64,000 bases of DNA from Gracilaria domingensis. Taxonomy: Eukaryota; Rhodophyta; Florideophyceae; Gracilariales; Gracilariaceae. The notes beneath the pieces are model-generated. The model was not told where the DNA came from. It searched no databases and saw only the letters and a list, made by a program, of their open reading frames with translations. This document shows positions 12,007 through 22,162 of the stretch, piece after piece. Numbering within the stretch: the first letter of the stretch is position 1; every line of letters starts with the position of its first letter. Made by a program: the position numbers and the translations under genes. The DNA lies in contig VCMS01000034.1 in assembly GCA_022539475.1 (NCBI GenBank), positions 124,001 through 188,000 of the forward strand. The letters run 5' to 3'.

Positions 12007-12864
12007 TTAGTCGATAAGCACTAAAACGTCATCTATTCCAAGAACTTGTCGCGTTCTAAAAAATATATCTTCGGTCCCTCTAGCTACAGTAAATGCAACA
12101 AAAGTTAGGTCAAGTTGTTCATTACCAGTTTGCTACAGCAAGCTTAGTTTGTAGCTACGTCATAGGCTTTGTTTGGAGGTCGGAGCTCACCGAACATACG
12201 TGCTTTTCTTCCTCTCTTGGTATAGGAACGTTTCACTCAAGCTTGTATGGTTTTCTTATCCTTCCTTTCCGCGTCAAAAAGAGCGGATGAAGGAACCTCT
12301 TGAAAGGGTTTGTATTTCAGTCTTCGGTTTGCCAAATGCTTACGGCTTGCCCAATGATAACATTCTGTCGTCAACCTTTACGGGTCATTGTTTTGTCCTG
12401 CCCCTATTTCTACTGGTTGTAATGAATCGCGTCAACCTGGGTTTAAGTGTGACGCTCTCCTGTGACGAATCATAGAAGAACAAACACTTGCCAATGGCAC
12501 TTGACTCTGATACGACTCGATATGGGCCTGCTTACAATGACGTCTCGATGAGAGTACAAAACGTATGTTGCATGGAAGGGATGAAGAACCAACTATCGTC
12601 ATTTCAGAAGTTGTTCTTTATACGAATTTGGTGGCCCAGGATGTATAGCCACGATAGCATCTCCTGCCTTCACGAATGGGACCCAAGAACTAGAACAGAC
12701 AATCTGGGCCAAGACATTCTGGGACCTTCATCATGACTTTGTTACCGAACTAATATTTATGGGAACATGGGTTCCAAGAAGAGACAACACATTAGTCTCT
12801 CTCGGTTCGGCAGTATCTCCTTTTTCGTGCGTTGAGCTCATTCTCATTTTCATTCTTTGGCAAC
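12007..12864. other. intergenic, no gene seen
   Basis: About 860 bases between SMC4 and the first Hog gene. Several frames of 60-100 codons are present, none with a recognisable domain or signal. It presumably holds the SMC4 terminator and the Hog gene promoter. Confidence 0.5.
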
Positions 12865-14226
12865 ATGGCTCGCTTAGCTGCCATTGTGGTTTCTGCACTT
12901 TTTGTTACCTCCTGCCTTGCGCAGAAGAGGCAGATGAGCGGAGACCGTGTCGTTGGTTTCTGTAAGTTCTCGTTCCATATTAGTTAAGATTACCAACCAA
13001 GAGTATAATACTTCTCCGATGCGGAACAATCGCAACAAAGGTTTACTAACAAATTGGTCTTGCTTGTAGTTGGCCGGTTCATGGAAGTTGTTCCCGGAAC
13101 ACCCGTTAATGAAGAGTGCTCTCGCCTTGTCAAGCATTTTGGGGAAGCCAAACCGAATGATGATGGTACGGTCTCCATTGCGACTGGTTCTATTCATCAC
13201 AACACCAACAAGTGCGAAAAGGGAACTATGGTAATGTACGACACTCCGGAAGAAAATCCTATCTCAGGGGTTGGTGAATCAGATTCCACTTTTGCAAACT
13301 TGAAGAAGTCCGACGGATTCTGGGTTGGTGAGTCCACTCGAAACTGTGGCCGCTGGAAGCTTCCGAATCCGACTGCGGTCTTCATGGTTTACGATAAGAA
13401 CACAGATTTGGTCGGTCCTTTTGATGTGCCGCTCGGGAAGGGTAGCACATACATGATTTTCACTAATGACCGCTACACTTGCATCTACCGCGATGTTGAG
13501 AAGCCGTCCCCTAGGCCGTCACCGAAGCCTGTTGTGGCTGCTGAAGTTCCACCATCTGAGGCTGATGGTGAGACATTCTCATCGAATGAGAGCATCAACG
13601 ATGGAGATACTGTCGGAGTTCCTGTCACAGTTCTTCCAGGGGTACCGCAAGAAGAACCTGAAGCGTCTCCTGAAGATGATGACGGCTCTGCATGCTTCCC
13701 GGCCGAAGCAACTGTGGAAATTGAAGGTGGTTCAACCAAGAGGATGGCTGATCTCTCTATTGGGGACCGTGTTCGTGTGGGATCTACTGGATTCTCTGAG
13801 GTGTTCATGTTCACACACAAGCTTGAGAATGTCGACTACGAATTCATTGAGATTGAAACTGAATCTGCCCAAATTACTCTCACTAAGGGTCACTATTTGT
13901 ACGTCAACGGTGCTCTGGCTGCCTCTAAGACTGTGAAGGTGGGGGACAAGCTCGAGGTTGCTTCTGGTGAGACTGAAACTGTTCAGACTATCAACTTCAT
14001 CAAGTCCTCCGGTTTGTACAACCCACAAACCATGTCCGGGGATATTGTTGTTAACGGCATTCGCGCTTCTACTTACACAACCACTGTTGAGCCAGCGTGT
14101 GCCCATCGACTCCTCACCCCACTTAGAGCTCTCTACCGTGCGTTTGGAGTTACAATTTCCGCCTTCGACAACGGTGCTGATTCGCTGGCAAAGATTGCTC
14201 CTCACGGGGCTGCCATTGTCGCCTAA
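12865..14226 (+). CDS. secreted protein with C-terminal Hint/Hog autoprocessing domain (copy 1)
   Basis: Two exons, 12865-12961 and 13070-14226, encode 417 residues. Exon 1 supplies a signal peptide (MARLAAIVVSALFVTSCLA) and is joined by a 108-base GTAAGT...TTGTAG intron in phase 1. Residues 30-165 form a domain with four cysteines shared with the gene at 16830, ending in RYTCIY. A Pro/Ser/Glu-rich linker follows. From about residue 239 a Hint domain begins with the nucleophile in SACFPAEA and continues with LSIGDRVRVG, the TKGH block near 305, VKVGDKL, GDIVVNG and AHRLLTPLRAL, the order found in hedgehog Hog domains. The family cleaves itself at the cysteine; processing and any lipid attachment here are inferred. 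Confidence 0.85.
12962..13069 (+). other. spliceosomal intron in Hog gene 1
   Basis: Begins GTAAGTTCTC and ends TGCTTGTAG, with a pyrimidine-rich tract before the acceptor. Removing its 108 bases joins VVGF to FGRFMEV, which aligns with VYGRFFEF in the second Hog protein and puts the signal peptide in frame. Confidence 0.85.
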
Positions 14227-15227
14227 TTCTTGGCTCACTACTCTGCCGTAAAGAAGCATGTATCTCCAGTCTCATATTCTAATCCTGTACAGCTTGCTTC
14301 ATGCCGAGTTTGAGATGCCTTCTGCCTGAATGCAACCATTTTCGAGTACGATCTAAGATATTTGCGTAACAACAGCAAACCTCAAAAAGCTGTGCTATTT
14401 CTGAAGAAAGGTAGCTGCGGACGGAGACTAGATTCTGAGGATTTGCGTTCATCCATAATATCGTGTCCAGTTACATCTTGTTCCAAAAAAAGATAGAATG
14501 TGTTCATCAACGGATAAAAGGACCCATTGATACTAGAACAAATCCAGAATGAGTTAACTTCACCCAATCCAATTACTGTGAGACTGGGATTGAATATGGC
14601 TTTCATCAATATTTGGGCATATGCAATAAGCCTATCGTATCGCCCAAGTACTCTACTAGAAGACCAATAAAATTTGGATGAAGAACTGTCTAGAACTGTG
14701 TACATAAATGATCACGGTACTTGAGATGATCGTCATGATGTCGGTGACGACAATTAGTTAGTATGCACAGAACATAGCCGACGTCTGCATTTTTTTCATA
14801 ACTGCGAGACAGGTTATATTCATTCCTTGTATCGTGTGGGTTATAGTTATAATTTCTCGAAATGGCAGACGGTTACTCTTTAACTTTTTATAATTATCGT
14901 GTAAATATGTCCTGTTGAGCCTGTTGGAACACATAACCACTCTAGGCCCCATATCCGGTGTAATTCACACCTATGGAAGAGTGAAGAACAACATTATCCG
15001 TTTACCAGTGTTTAGAGACAAGCCCCCTTATAGAATACGTCGCTATCTCATATCAATAAAAGCATGTGAAAGAAAAGGACATGTGAGAAGGGTTAAGAGG
15101 GAGAGGGCCGGGGAAAGAAATGGACATTAGGGGAGAGATGGGTGCTCGTCGGTCTCGGCTGCGGAGCGGCATACTAAAGCCAGTCGTAGAAACTGATGTG
15201 AAGCGCCGTCTGACGCAACAGGTTCTT

Positions 15228-15320
15228 TCTTCTTCTTCTTTAGTATGGTCTGCAACTCCCCATTGCGAAGAAGCAGGAAAACTGCGCTAAGTTCTAAACA
15301 TAATTCTCTCTCCTAAAGAG
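15228..15320 (+). repeat. dispersed repeat, copy 2
   Basis: Matches 6708-6805: TTTAGTATGGTCTGCAACTC, then CATTGCGAAG, ending AATTCTCTCTCCT and followed by CTTCTCGCT. Differences are mostly single-base changes and one roughly 50-base insertion or deletion next to the match. Confidence 0.65.
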
Positions 15321-16700
15321 GCTTTTCTTCTCGCTACTTTGACGTGGGGAGCTCGTTCCGCCGGACACGCTTGTAAGTGGGCATCGAAAAAGAACGTGGT
15401 GCAAGAGGTTCTCGTTATCGATACTTCTTGCCACTTGTGTAACGCTCGGCTTACTGTCCGACACACGGAGGCACGCTCGCTATTCCCCAGTAGTCCCTTC
15501 ATGGCTGTGCAGGCCACAGCATGACACAGATGGAATAAGCGAGAGAGAGATAATTCTCTCTCTCTCATTTATAGGTGTGAACTGCAGCAGTCTGCACTGT
15601 GCCACGCCATAACTCTATGTGTGAGACCACAGAGTCCGTTTCTTAATCTTAATCAACTCTCGAAATGCTCTAGAACCGCTTGGACATGAACGAGCTCCAC
15701 ATGAGCCTTTCATGGTATATGGTTCGTTGCCCGAACAATATTTTCTATTGAGCGGTTAAAAACTTGGTTTAGATATATGGGTCTTGTGGAATATGAAGGA
15801 TGAACGTCAATTGTGAACAAAACATTTTACGTGCTTTTCTGTATGGACGACATCGAGGAAAAGATATGTGCCCCAGGACAACCCTTATAACTTTCTTATA
15901 CCCCTGAATGAGGAACTCCAAGGCACCCCCATCGGCGCACACCAAGAAAAGGGGAGGAGGCTCAGAGCTTTTTGTTTTGTCTCTGCAAAAATGATGTTCA
16001 GCAATTCAGTCAGGCCTTGACTCGATAACCGGTGGACACTGTTCGAGAGTCTGTTCAGAAGTTCAACAAAGGGCCAGGTCTTGATAGCATCCTCTGGCTT
16101 CCGCGAAGTGAGCTTCCACTTGTTTTTGCATGCACGTAGTATGTGTTGCGGGAACGACATGCACAGAAAGAAGAGAGGGCCATGAGGCAATTTTCTTAAT
16201 CGTGGACAGATACTGTTCAGCACAGGGCAGTGCAGTGTTGACGGTTGGATTTTGTCTTTGACGGCAAAACAATTCTGTTCACTACCATATCGCTCCCATG
16301 GCATCTAGCAGCTCGTGACAAAGGGACACAGAATTTAGGCGATGTCCTTTCTATTGATAGTTCAAGTCCGCTGAATATGCAATACAAGTAAAGAGCTGGT
16401 CGCAGGAAGATTGTGCATTATATTGCCTTCAAAGGGGGCTTGTAGCAAGGCACAAAACCTTCTGCAGTTCGATAGGTCCCTATTGAATGGGACATTCTCG
16501 AAAGGAAAGGTGTCTTTTTCTTTTGGAATTCGGGACATCCTTCTCTAGATTCCATGAAGTTGCGAACTGATGTGTTAGTATGAAACGCATTGTCCTGACT
16601 ACAATATGGGAGGCATAGATAGATTGAACTTCTTAGACTTCACATCGAGAGCCCGGTCAGACTGTTGTTAGTTTTACAGCCTAGTATTCGATAATTCTGA

Positions 16701-16707
16701 TATAAAA
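16701..16707 (+). promoter_or_regulatory. possible TATA box of Hog gene 2
   Basis: A TATAAAA lies 129 bases before the ATG of the second Hog gene in otherwise mixed sequence. The position is plausible for a TATA box, but no transcription start is known. Confidence 0.35.
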
Positions 16708-16760
16708 CTCACAGTGAGAACGAATCACCTTCCTTTCATCCTGAACTCGGTGAATCCCTG

Positions 16761-16792
16761 CATAGACGTTCAACAGCATAGACGTTCAACAG
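16761..16792 (+). repeat. 16-base perfect tandem duplication
   Basis: CATAGACGTTCAACAG occurs twice in direct succession, 37 bases before the ATG of the second Hog gene, probably within its 5' leader. Confidence 0.8.
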
Positions 16793-16829
16793 CATCACCG
16801 GCTAATCGAATTTGAATGTGACACAAAAC

Positions 16830-18332
16830 ATGCAAACGTCGACATACCTTAGCCTCTTATTGACTGTCTTCTCTATCTGCGGAGTCTCTTACGGAGCGAA
16901 ATCCCCTCGAGTCTTCTCAGAAAGTTACATTGAAGGTGTGTATGGAAGATTCTTTGAGTTCTCGGACGAAGGTAATTCTGCTCCATGCCCGCAGGTCATA
17001 GATCACTACAATCGTGGTCGGCCAGGCGCTCTTGGTGACTCCTGGATAATACCGCATGGTAACATAGTTCAAAGTGGTGCACAGTGTCGCGACGGCGGTG
17101 TTCTGGTCCTCAGCTCCTTTAATGAGTCAAGCCAGATGCCAAAGGTGCTGGAATCAAATCGAATTGCGGAGGAAACTTTTACGCTCATGAAGGAAGAATC
17201 CACTGGCTTTTGGATGGGTGCTGATGAAAGAAAATGCGGAAAGTGGATCTTCCCGAGCCGCACTTACATCTTCTTTGTCAAAGAATTTGACCGCACTTTG
17301 ACGACGTCCTTCCGGCTCACTCTTTCACCTGGCAAGAAGTATATGTTTGTGGTAGCTGATCAATTCACATGTATCTATGTCGATATCCCTAGAAAAAGGC
17401 CCGATTCCCAGGTGACCATTGCAACCCCGGGAGAATCAGCACCATCAGCCAGCACGGGACCGAGCGTGGGAGATGGAAGTACAACTGAAAAAGAACCCTC
17501 AGGCAGTCCATCTCCAACTGAAAATGTTGTTGAGGCTGGCGATGATACTTCAGACGGTAGCCAGGCTTCAGGCGACAGTGATTCGGGTGCAAATGAGACG
17601 AACGAAGAAAGCAGTGATCCAAGCGGAGGACTTTCTATTGTTGATGTGGACAACGGGCAAGTTCCTGAAGAAACTGAAGAGGTGATTGGCGGAACTATTG
17701 CCGACATAGACACGGATGACAGTGATGAAGAAAGTGCAGAGGAAACATCAGATTCGTTTGGCATTGAGGTGAACAATGGGGAATCGCTTTGTTTCCCAGG
17801 AGATGCACATGTTGAAATGATGGATGGAACATTCAAGCCAATGGAAAAGCTTACCATCGGGGATGAAGTCCGAGTCGGGAGACACTTCTCTCGAGTGTTC
17901 ATGTTCACTCATAAACAGTCGAATTCCTTCCATAGATTTGTCCAGTTCGAGACCATGTCTGGTCGGAAATTGGCCTTAACCAGCGGTCACATGCTCTACG
18001 TCAACGGGGTCATTAAGGCGGCCAAGGAGGTTCGAGTTGGAGACAGACTAAGCCAAGTCCATGAAGCTGATCAAGTGATCAAGGTTTCTACCGTCATTAA
18101 GAGAGGTTTGTTCAACCCGCAAACCGTACATGGTGATATTGTTGTCAACGGATTATTGACTTCAACATACACTACGGCAATTGACAGACAAACCGCTCAC
18201 TCGATGCTCCTTCCTCTACGGGCAATATGGAACATTTTCGGTCTGAACGTGATTCCTAGCAGTGTTGACTGGTCGGGAATCAGAAGTAATCTTATCACCA
18301 TTTTCAACAACGTTGCGATGTACAAGCAATAA
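16830..18332 (+). CDS. secreted protein with C-terminal Hint/Hog autoprocessing domain (copy 2)
   Basis: 500 residues, without the intron of copy 1. A signal peptide (STYLSLLLTVFSICGVSYG) precedes the same four-cysteine domain as copy 1, about residues 35-190; shared landmarks are YGRFFEF, GFWMGADERKCGKW and FTCIYVD. Residues 195-315 are a long Ser/Thr/Glu/Asp-rich, mucin-like linker. The Hint domain starts at SLCFPGDAHVEM near 320 and keeps LTIGDEVRVG, the TSGH block near 385, GDIVVNGLLTSTYTT and AHSMLLPLRAI. The domain order is secretion signal, extracellular domain, linker and self-processing domain, as in hedgehog-like proteins. The gene converges on the HAD gene with 34 bases between stop codons. 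Confidence 0.87.
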   Translation: MQTSTYLSLLLTVFSICGVSYGAKSPRVFSESYIEGVYGRFFEFSDEGNSAPCPQVIDHYNRGRPGALGDSWIIPHGNIVQSGAQCRDGGVLVLSSFNESSQMPKVLESNRIAEETFTLMKEESTGFWMGADERKCGKWIFPSRTYIFFVKEFDRTLTTSFRLTLSPGKKYMFVVADQFTCIYVDIPRKRPDSQVTIATPGESAPSASTGPSVGDGSTTEKEPSGSPSPTENVVEAGDDTSDGSQASGDSDSGANETNEESSDPSGGLSIVDVDNGQVPEETEEVIGGTIADIDTDDSDEESAEETSDSFGIEVNNGESLCFPGDAHVEMMDGTFKPMEKLTIGDEVRVGRHFSRVFMFTHKQSNSFHRFVQFETMSGRKLALTSGHMLYVNGVIKAAKEVRVGDRLSQVHEADQVIKVSTVIKRGLFNPQTVHGDIVVNGLLTSTYTTAIDRQTAHSMLLPLRAIWNIFGLNVIPSSVDWSGIRSNLITIFNNVAMYKQ

Positions 18333-18366
18333 GAATGCTGTGGAGCTTAGCGGCTTCATGTAAATA

Positions 18367-19241
18367 CTACTGAAACTTGTTGACGAAAGTTGGAAGATCA
18401 AGAAGTGTAATAAACGGGTGCTTTTCGGCAACTTCGCGAACCTGTTGAGTATTGTAGCCCCATGTAGCAAGGAAAAGTTGTAAAGGTTGCCCCAACATGC
18501 TCAAAGAAACCTTTTCTAACGTCTCGTAGCGATCTTCAACAAAGACCACTTGCTTCCCACGGTTGTCAGGCATGGCAATTAGCTCCTTCAGTACAGATAT
18601 CTTCGAGCCTTTTTCAAATCCATATATGTGATCAAGGGGAATCTTGGCCTTATTGTGTTCAAGGAGTAGATGAGCAAATCTTGTCTGTTTAGTTGTGATA
18701 ATATACACAGGGCCCGTGGCAGAGTTAATGGCGTTCACCACATCCGGAAAACTTAACATGAACAAGATCGATTCGTTAGGGACAAAAAATGCGTAGAGAG
18801 TACCAAGTAAAAGTAGAAAACGTACAATTTGTTTGCAGTAAGCCACGACAATTGATCGTTTGTAATCCACTTATCCCTAACACTTCCAAACACTCGAACC
18901 AGGTCTTCTTTGTCGAGATCCCATTCCTCCATACGTGCATCACGAATACCAGGCCAGTTTTCCATGACGGGCTCTATAAACTGTTCATCTAGCTTTTGTT
19001 GATCGGCTTCCGCGACCATTCTGCCTAGAATTACATTCTCATACCCCGTCTCAATGACTGGACGTACTGTGCGAAGTGCCTGAACCATGGTGTCCTGAAA
19101 AGTATCGCTCGGAGTTGATGGCAATGATAACTCCGGCCATTTTGCTTTGGCCGCCAGGAGTGCAGTGCGGGATGATTCGAGGGCGCTGTCGCATATTACT
19201 CCGTCAAAGTCAAGAGCGTAGACGAAAGAAGAAGCAGACAT
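18367..19241 (-). CDS. HAD-superfamily hydrolase (phosphatase-like)
   Basis: Two exons on the minus strand, 19241-18826 and 18751-18367, give 266 residues. Motif I is DFDGVICDS near residue 10, with the nucleophilic aspartate. Motif II is the threonine of YIITTK, motif III the lysine in FEKGSK, and motif IV VFVEDRYET. The 74-base intron begins GTACGT and ends TTAAG; splicing it joins TANKF to FPDVVNAIN and restores the frame. The region between motifs I and II is a helical cap. The substrate is unknown. There is no obvious targeting peptide. Confidence 0.8.
18752..18825 (-). other. spliceosomal intron in the HAD gene
   Basis: On the minus strand it starts GTACGTTTTC and ends ATGTTAAG, 74 bases. 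Its removal brings the two halves of the HAD domain into one frame, and the total coding length of 801 bases is divisible by three. Confidence 0.8.
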
Positions 19242-19911
19242 TCTGCGTATGAAATATCGCTAACTTGAATGGTTTCTTCAACGCTCAGTAAATTGTCTCA
19301 AGGCGGCTCAAATCGATTGCAGGGCACCCAGGCCGATTCCTGCTCGTGACGTTGACGCGAGAAAGAACTGCCCGTGTAGATATGTTGGCGAAGGGTTTTT
19401 CGTCTCCTGACAGAATCGGTGATGTTCGCAGCATGAACTTGCGAAGCGAACTTTTGCATTCGTTCCGCGAGGTGCAATCCGCATGTCTGGGAATCTGCAC
19501 ACGGGGCTCTGCAAGAGTTCTCGGGTAGCCTCCGAGTAGCCTTTCGACCCGAACGACAGACCATAGGCTTCATCCTTGCTGGATTGTTTCGAAGCCGCCT
19601 GTCGCAGGCAGCGCGACGCAGATCAACAACAAGGCGTTCGCCGAAGGGGCAATTGCCGACGTCAACTAACGTCAGATAATGTTTTGACATACCAACTTGG
19701 TATTACCAAGGGTATCCTTTACCCCACGTCATTGAAGTGCCGGCCCGCTTCTTCACCTACAACATCGTCTATCCCCCCCGTAATCCATCCTAAAGAAAGT
19801 CATCATCATCATCATCATCTATCCCCATTTAAGAAACAAGCTCGCGCAACAGCCAGATCGACTCTAGCAAAACGTCCAATAAGCTGAAACGTTTGCTTGC
19901 ATTCAATCGCG
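19242..19911. other. intergenic between divergent HAD and MAPEG genes
   Basis: 670 bases that must hold two divergent promoters. A short CAT trinucleotide run lies at about 19801-19820, in the likely leader of the MAPEG gene. I see no gene. Confidence 0.5.
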
Positions 19912-20334
19912 ATGGTGCTCGGTGGAACAGTCCCTCTCGAAATCCCTCGAGCATACAGCTTGGTAATCTTCACATCCATCGTCAACTGGGTGGTTCTATT
20001 CTGGCAGATGATAGCAGTAGGCTCTGCACGGAAGCAATACGAAGTGCCGTATCCGACCCTATATGAAAACAAGCATCCATCACCCTTCAACTGCATTCAA
20101 CGCGCGCATCAAAACTCATTGGAGTGGAATCAAGGCTTCCTTCTATTTCTTTTCATCTCGGGCCTGACTACACCTCTTCTATCAACTGTAGCGGGCATGA
20201 CGTACAATTTTGGTCGCGTCGCGTACGCAAAAGGCTATCATCAGGGTAATCCTCACAAGGGACTGTGGGGTTTGTACGGTTTGTTTTACTTGTTGGCGGG
20301 AAGTGTCTACACTGCCATCGCGCTTTTGAGATAA
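19912..20334 (+). CDS. MAPEG family protein, microsomal glutathione S-transferase 3-like
   Basis: 140 residues with four predicted membrane helices, the usual size for MAPEG enzymes of the endoplasmic reticulum. The diagnostic stretch FNCIQRAHQNSLE near residue 60 and GRVAYAKGYHQG near residue 105 place it with MGST3/leukotriene C4 synthase-like members, which conjugate glutathione to hydrophobic electrophiles or reduce lipid peroxides. The ATG at 19912 replaces an upstream TTG. It converges on PLGG1 with 20 bases between stop codons. Confidence 0.9.
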   Translation: MVLGGTVPLEIPRAYSLVIFTSIVNWVVLFWQMIAVGSARKQYEVPYPTLYENKHPSPFNCIQRAHQNSLEWNQGFLLFLFISGLTTPLLSTVAGMTYNFGRVAYAKGYHQGNPHKGLWGLYGLFYLLAGSVYTAIALLR

Positions 20335-20354
20335 GATTAAAGAAACTATAACAG

Positions 20355-21944
20355 TCATTGCACCGCAGTCTTGGTCGCAAGCCCAACCGCCACACGTATC
20401 ACCATCAACCGCAGAGGCGGGAACGCGATGAACACCGTGCTAAAGATTCCTACTAACGTCATGGCCAACGCTGCAAACGGGAACGCCCCACCTTCGTCGC
20501 TCAACGCTGCTGTACCCAATCCATGCGCGGAAGCACCGACGGATAGCCCTCTCACAACGGGATCCTTCACGCGGAAAGCGGTGAGCACGCTGGCTGCTAT
20601 ATTTGCCCCGAGCAGTCCAGTCAGCGCAACCACACTAGCGGCCAGTCCCATGTTTGCGCCGAGCAGATCAGCTATAGCCACTGCGAGCGGTGCGGTAACG
20701 GTGCGAGGTAAGACAAGCAACGCGGTATCTGCGGGCAATTTGAGTAGACGAGCGGCGAATGCGGTCCCGAACAGAGATGCGAGTGTGGCGAACAAAGTTC
20801 CAAACACAACCTCGACAACTCTGGCAAGGGCAAGCTTGCGCTGGCGATCCATGGTGAATGCAAATGTGATAACAGCAGGTCCAAGCAGTGACGCGAGGAT
20901 GTCACCAGCTCCCCACGCGGCGCCACGAGTGTAATATGTAGCCAGCATCGCGGAGAATGGAGTGGATGTTGCTGTTCCGAGCAAAGCCATCGCACCAATA
21001 GTGCCGCAGGTACAGGTAACAAGAGGATGTAGAAACATTTTAAGTCCGGAGGGGAATCGCTGACCGACTGTAAAAGTAAGCAAAGTAGCGAAAAGAGCAT
21101 ATGCGGTAGCTGCGTGTCTCACTGAGCGAGTGGCCAGCGCAAAGGAAAACATAGATAGGACTGCGAAGACAAGGATAAGCGGATTGGACGGGGGGGAGCC
21201 TTTGGAAGACGTGACGGAGAGAGATGCCGGTGGCTTCCCTGTGGCGAGGGAAACCATAGATCGTAGAGCGATGCACACGACTGCCGTTGATAGAAGAGTA
21301 AAGAAAAAGCCACAAACGATTATAAGACCAATCTTGGCTACATGGGCACTAGGTAGCGATGGTGCCAACGGCAGCATCACCAAATTAGGCACGAAGAAAA
21401 CAGCTAGCCAACGCGTCAAGAAGGCGACAGAAGGGTTAAAAAGTACTGTGTTCAGACGATCTACAAAAGGTGATGAAAACATTCGCATCGCGGAGAGAAG
21501 CACAAAAAGAAGAAGCATTGCCGCCAAGGGTGCTGGGAAGGATATGCCCAAAGCAGCAAGTCCATGGCCTACACCACGCTGAATGAAAATCAGCAGCGCT
21601 AGTGACGCTATGCAGTGAACTGCAGACAGAAGAAACGACGTGACTTTTGGGGAAGGCACGGGCGAAGCTGACGCGTCGGAGGAGGCCGAGGCGCTTGGGG
21701 TCTTTCGCTTGCGACTTGAAACATGTCGGAGACGAACGGAGGTCACGTGGGGAATGAATGCGGATCGCCTTTCAAGCGATGTTGACAGGCGAGGACGAAC
21801 ATCATCGGTGGGTTTCAGCGCAGACGCAAAGCGTCTCAAAGACGCGGGCGCAGCAACAAAGCAAGAACTGGGTGTTCGCAAGTCCATGCTGCGGCGGTGT
21901 GGCGATGTTCCGTCTCGCGAACAAGAAACGTCTGCGATCGGCAT
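20355..21944 (-). CDS. PLGG1: plastid LrgA-LrgB type glycolate/glycerate translocator
   Basis: 529 residues. The first 80 are Ser/Arg/Pro-rich with few acidic residues, like a transit peptide; a second ATG at 21887 is also possible. An LrgA-like half with several membrane helices covers roughly residues 95-220. A C-terminal LrgB half follows, with LVLPRTVTAPLAVAIADLLG, TGLLGANIAASVL and GLSVGASAHGLGTAALSDE. This fused architecture is that of PLGG1, the inner-envelope carrier that exchanges glycolate for glycerate in photorespiration. The gene is divergent from the CF1 gamma gene and shares its upstream region. Confidence 0.88.
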   Translation of the reverse strand: MPIADVSCSRDGTSPHRRSMDLRTPSSCFVAAPASLRRFASALKPTDDVRPRLSTSLERRSAFIPHVTSVRLRHVSSRKRKTPSASASSDASASPVPSPKVTSFLLSAVHCIASLALLIFIQRGVGHGLAALGISFPAPLAAMLLLFVLLSAMRMFSSPFVDRLNTVLFNPSVAFLTRWLAVFFVPNLVMLPLAPSLPSAHVAKIGLIIVCGFFFTLLSTAVVCIALRSMVSLATGKPPASLSVTSSKGSPPSNPLILVFAVLSMFSFALATRSVRHAATAYALFATLLTFTVGQRFPSGLKMFLHPLVTCTCGTIGAMALLGTATSTPFSAMLATYYTRGAAWGAGDILASLLGPAVITFAFTMDRQRKLALARVVEVVFGTLFATLASLFGTAFAARLLKLPADTALLVLPRTVTAPLAVAIADLLGANMGLAASVVALTGLLGANIAASVLTAFRVKDPVVRGLSVGASAHGLGTAALSDEGGAFPFAALAMTLVGIFSTVFIAFPPLRLMVIRVAVGLATKTAVQ

Positions 21945-22162
21945 TGATGCGGTCCACTGCTTGTCACCACACAATGAGAATGGCGCTTGGTGAGCGCAAC
22001 GGCGCCAATATCTGCCAATCTGTCGCGTATCAACGTGTCCACACGCCAGTGCTCACGACGATCTCTAGAACCGCCTCCCCTCTTACATCTGAAATCCCCG
22101 CCGGTGTCCCCTCCTGTTTGCTCCGGTGTCGACACACGGCCTCGCCGCAGCGCCACACCGCC
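21945..22162. promoter_or_regulatory. shared upstream region of PLGG1 and CF1 gamma
   Basis: With the starts chosen here, 218 bases separate two divergent genes for plastid proteins, so a bidirectional promoter is likely. The gamma frame is open through this segment back to an ATG at 21758, so part of it could be coding. Confidence 0.4.

Larger units (their letters stand above)
14227..16829. other. intergenic between the two Hog genes
   Basis: 2.6 kb with no convincing gene. It contains the second copy of the dispersed repeat (about 15228-15320), a palindrome of alternating GA and TC at 15541-15566, a TATAAAA at 16701 and a 16-base tandem duplication just upstream of the second Hog gene. Confidence 0.5.

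Noticed and set aside
13690-14226. Intein in the Hint region
   Set aside because: There is no C-terminal extein or terminal His-Asn block, and the tail matches Hog domains.
21758-22162. N-terminal extension of CF1 gamma to ATG 21758
   Set aside because: It would overlap the conserved transit region of the divergent PLGG1 gene and add 135 residues with no targeting character. ATG 22163 gives a normal-sized transit peptide.
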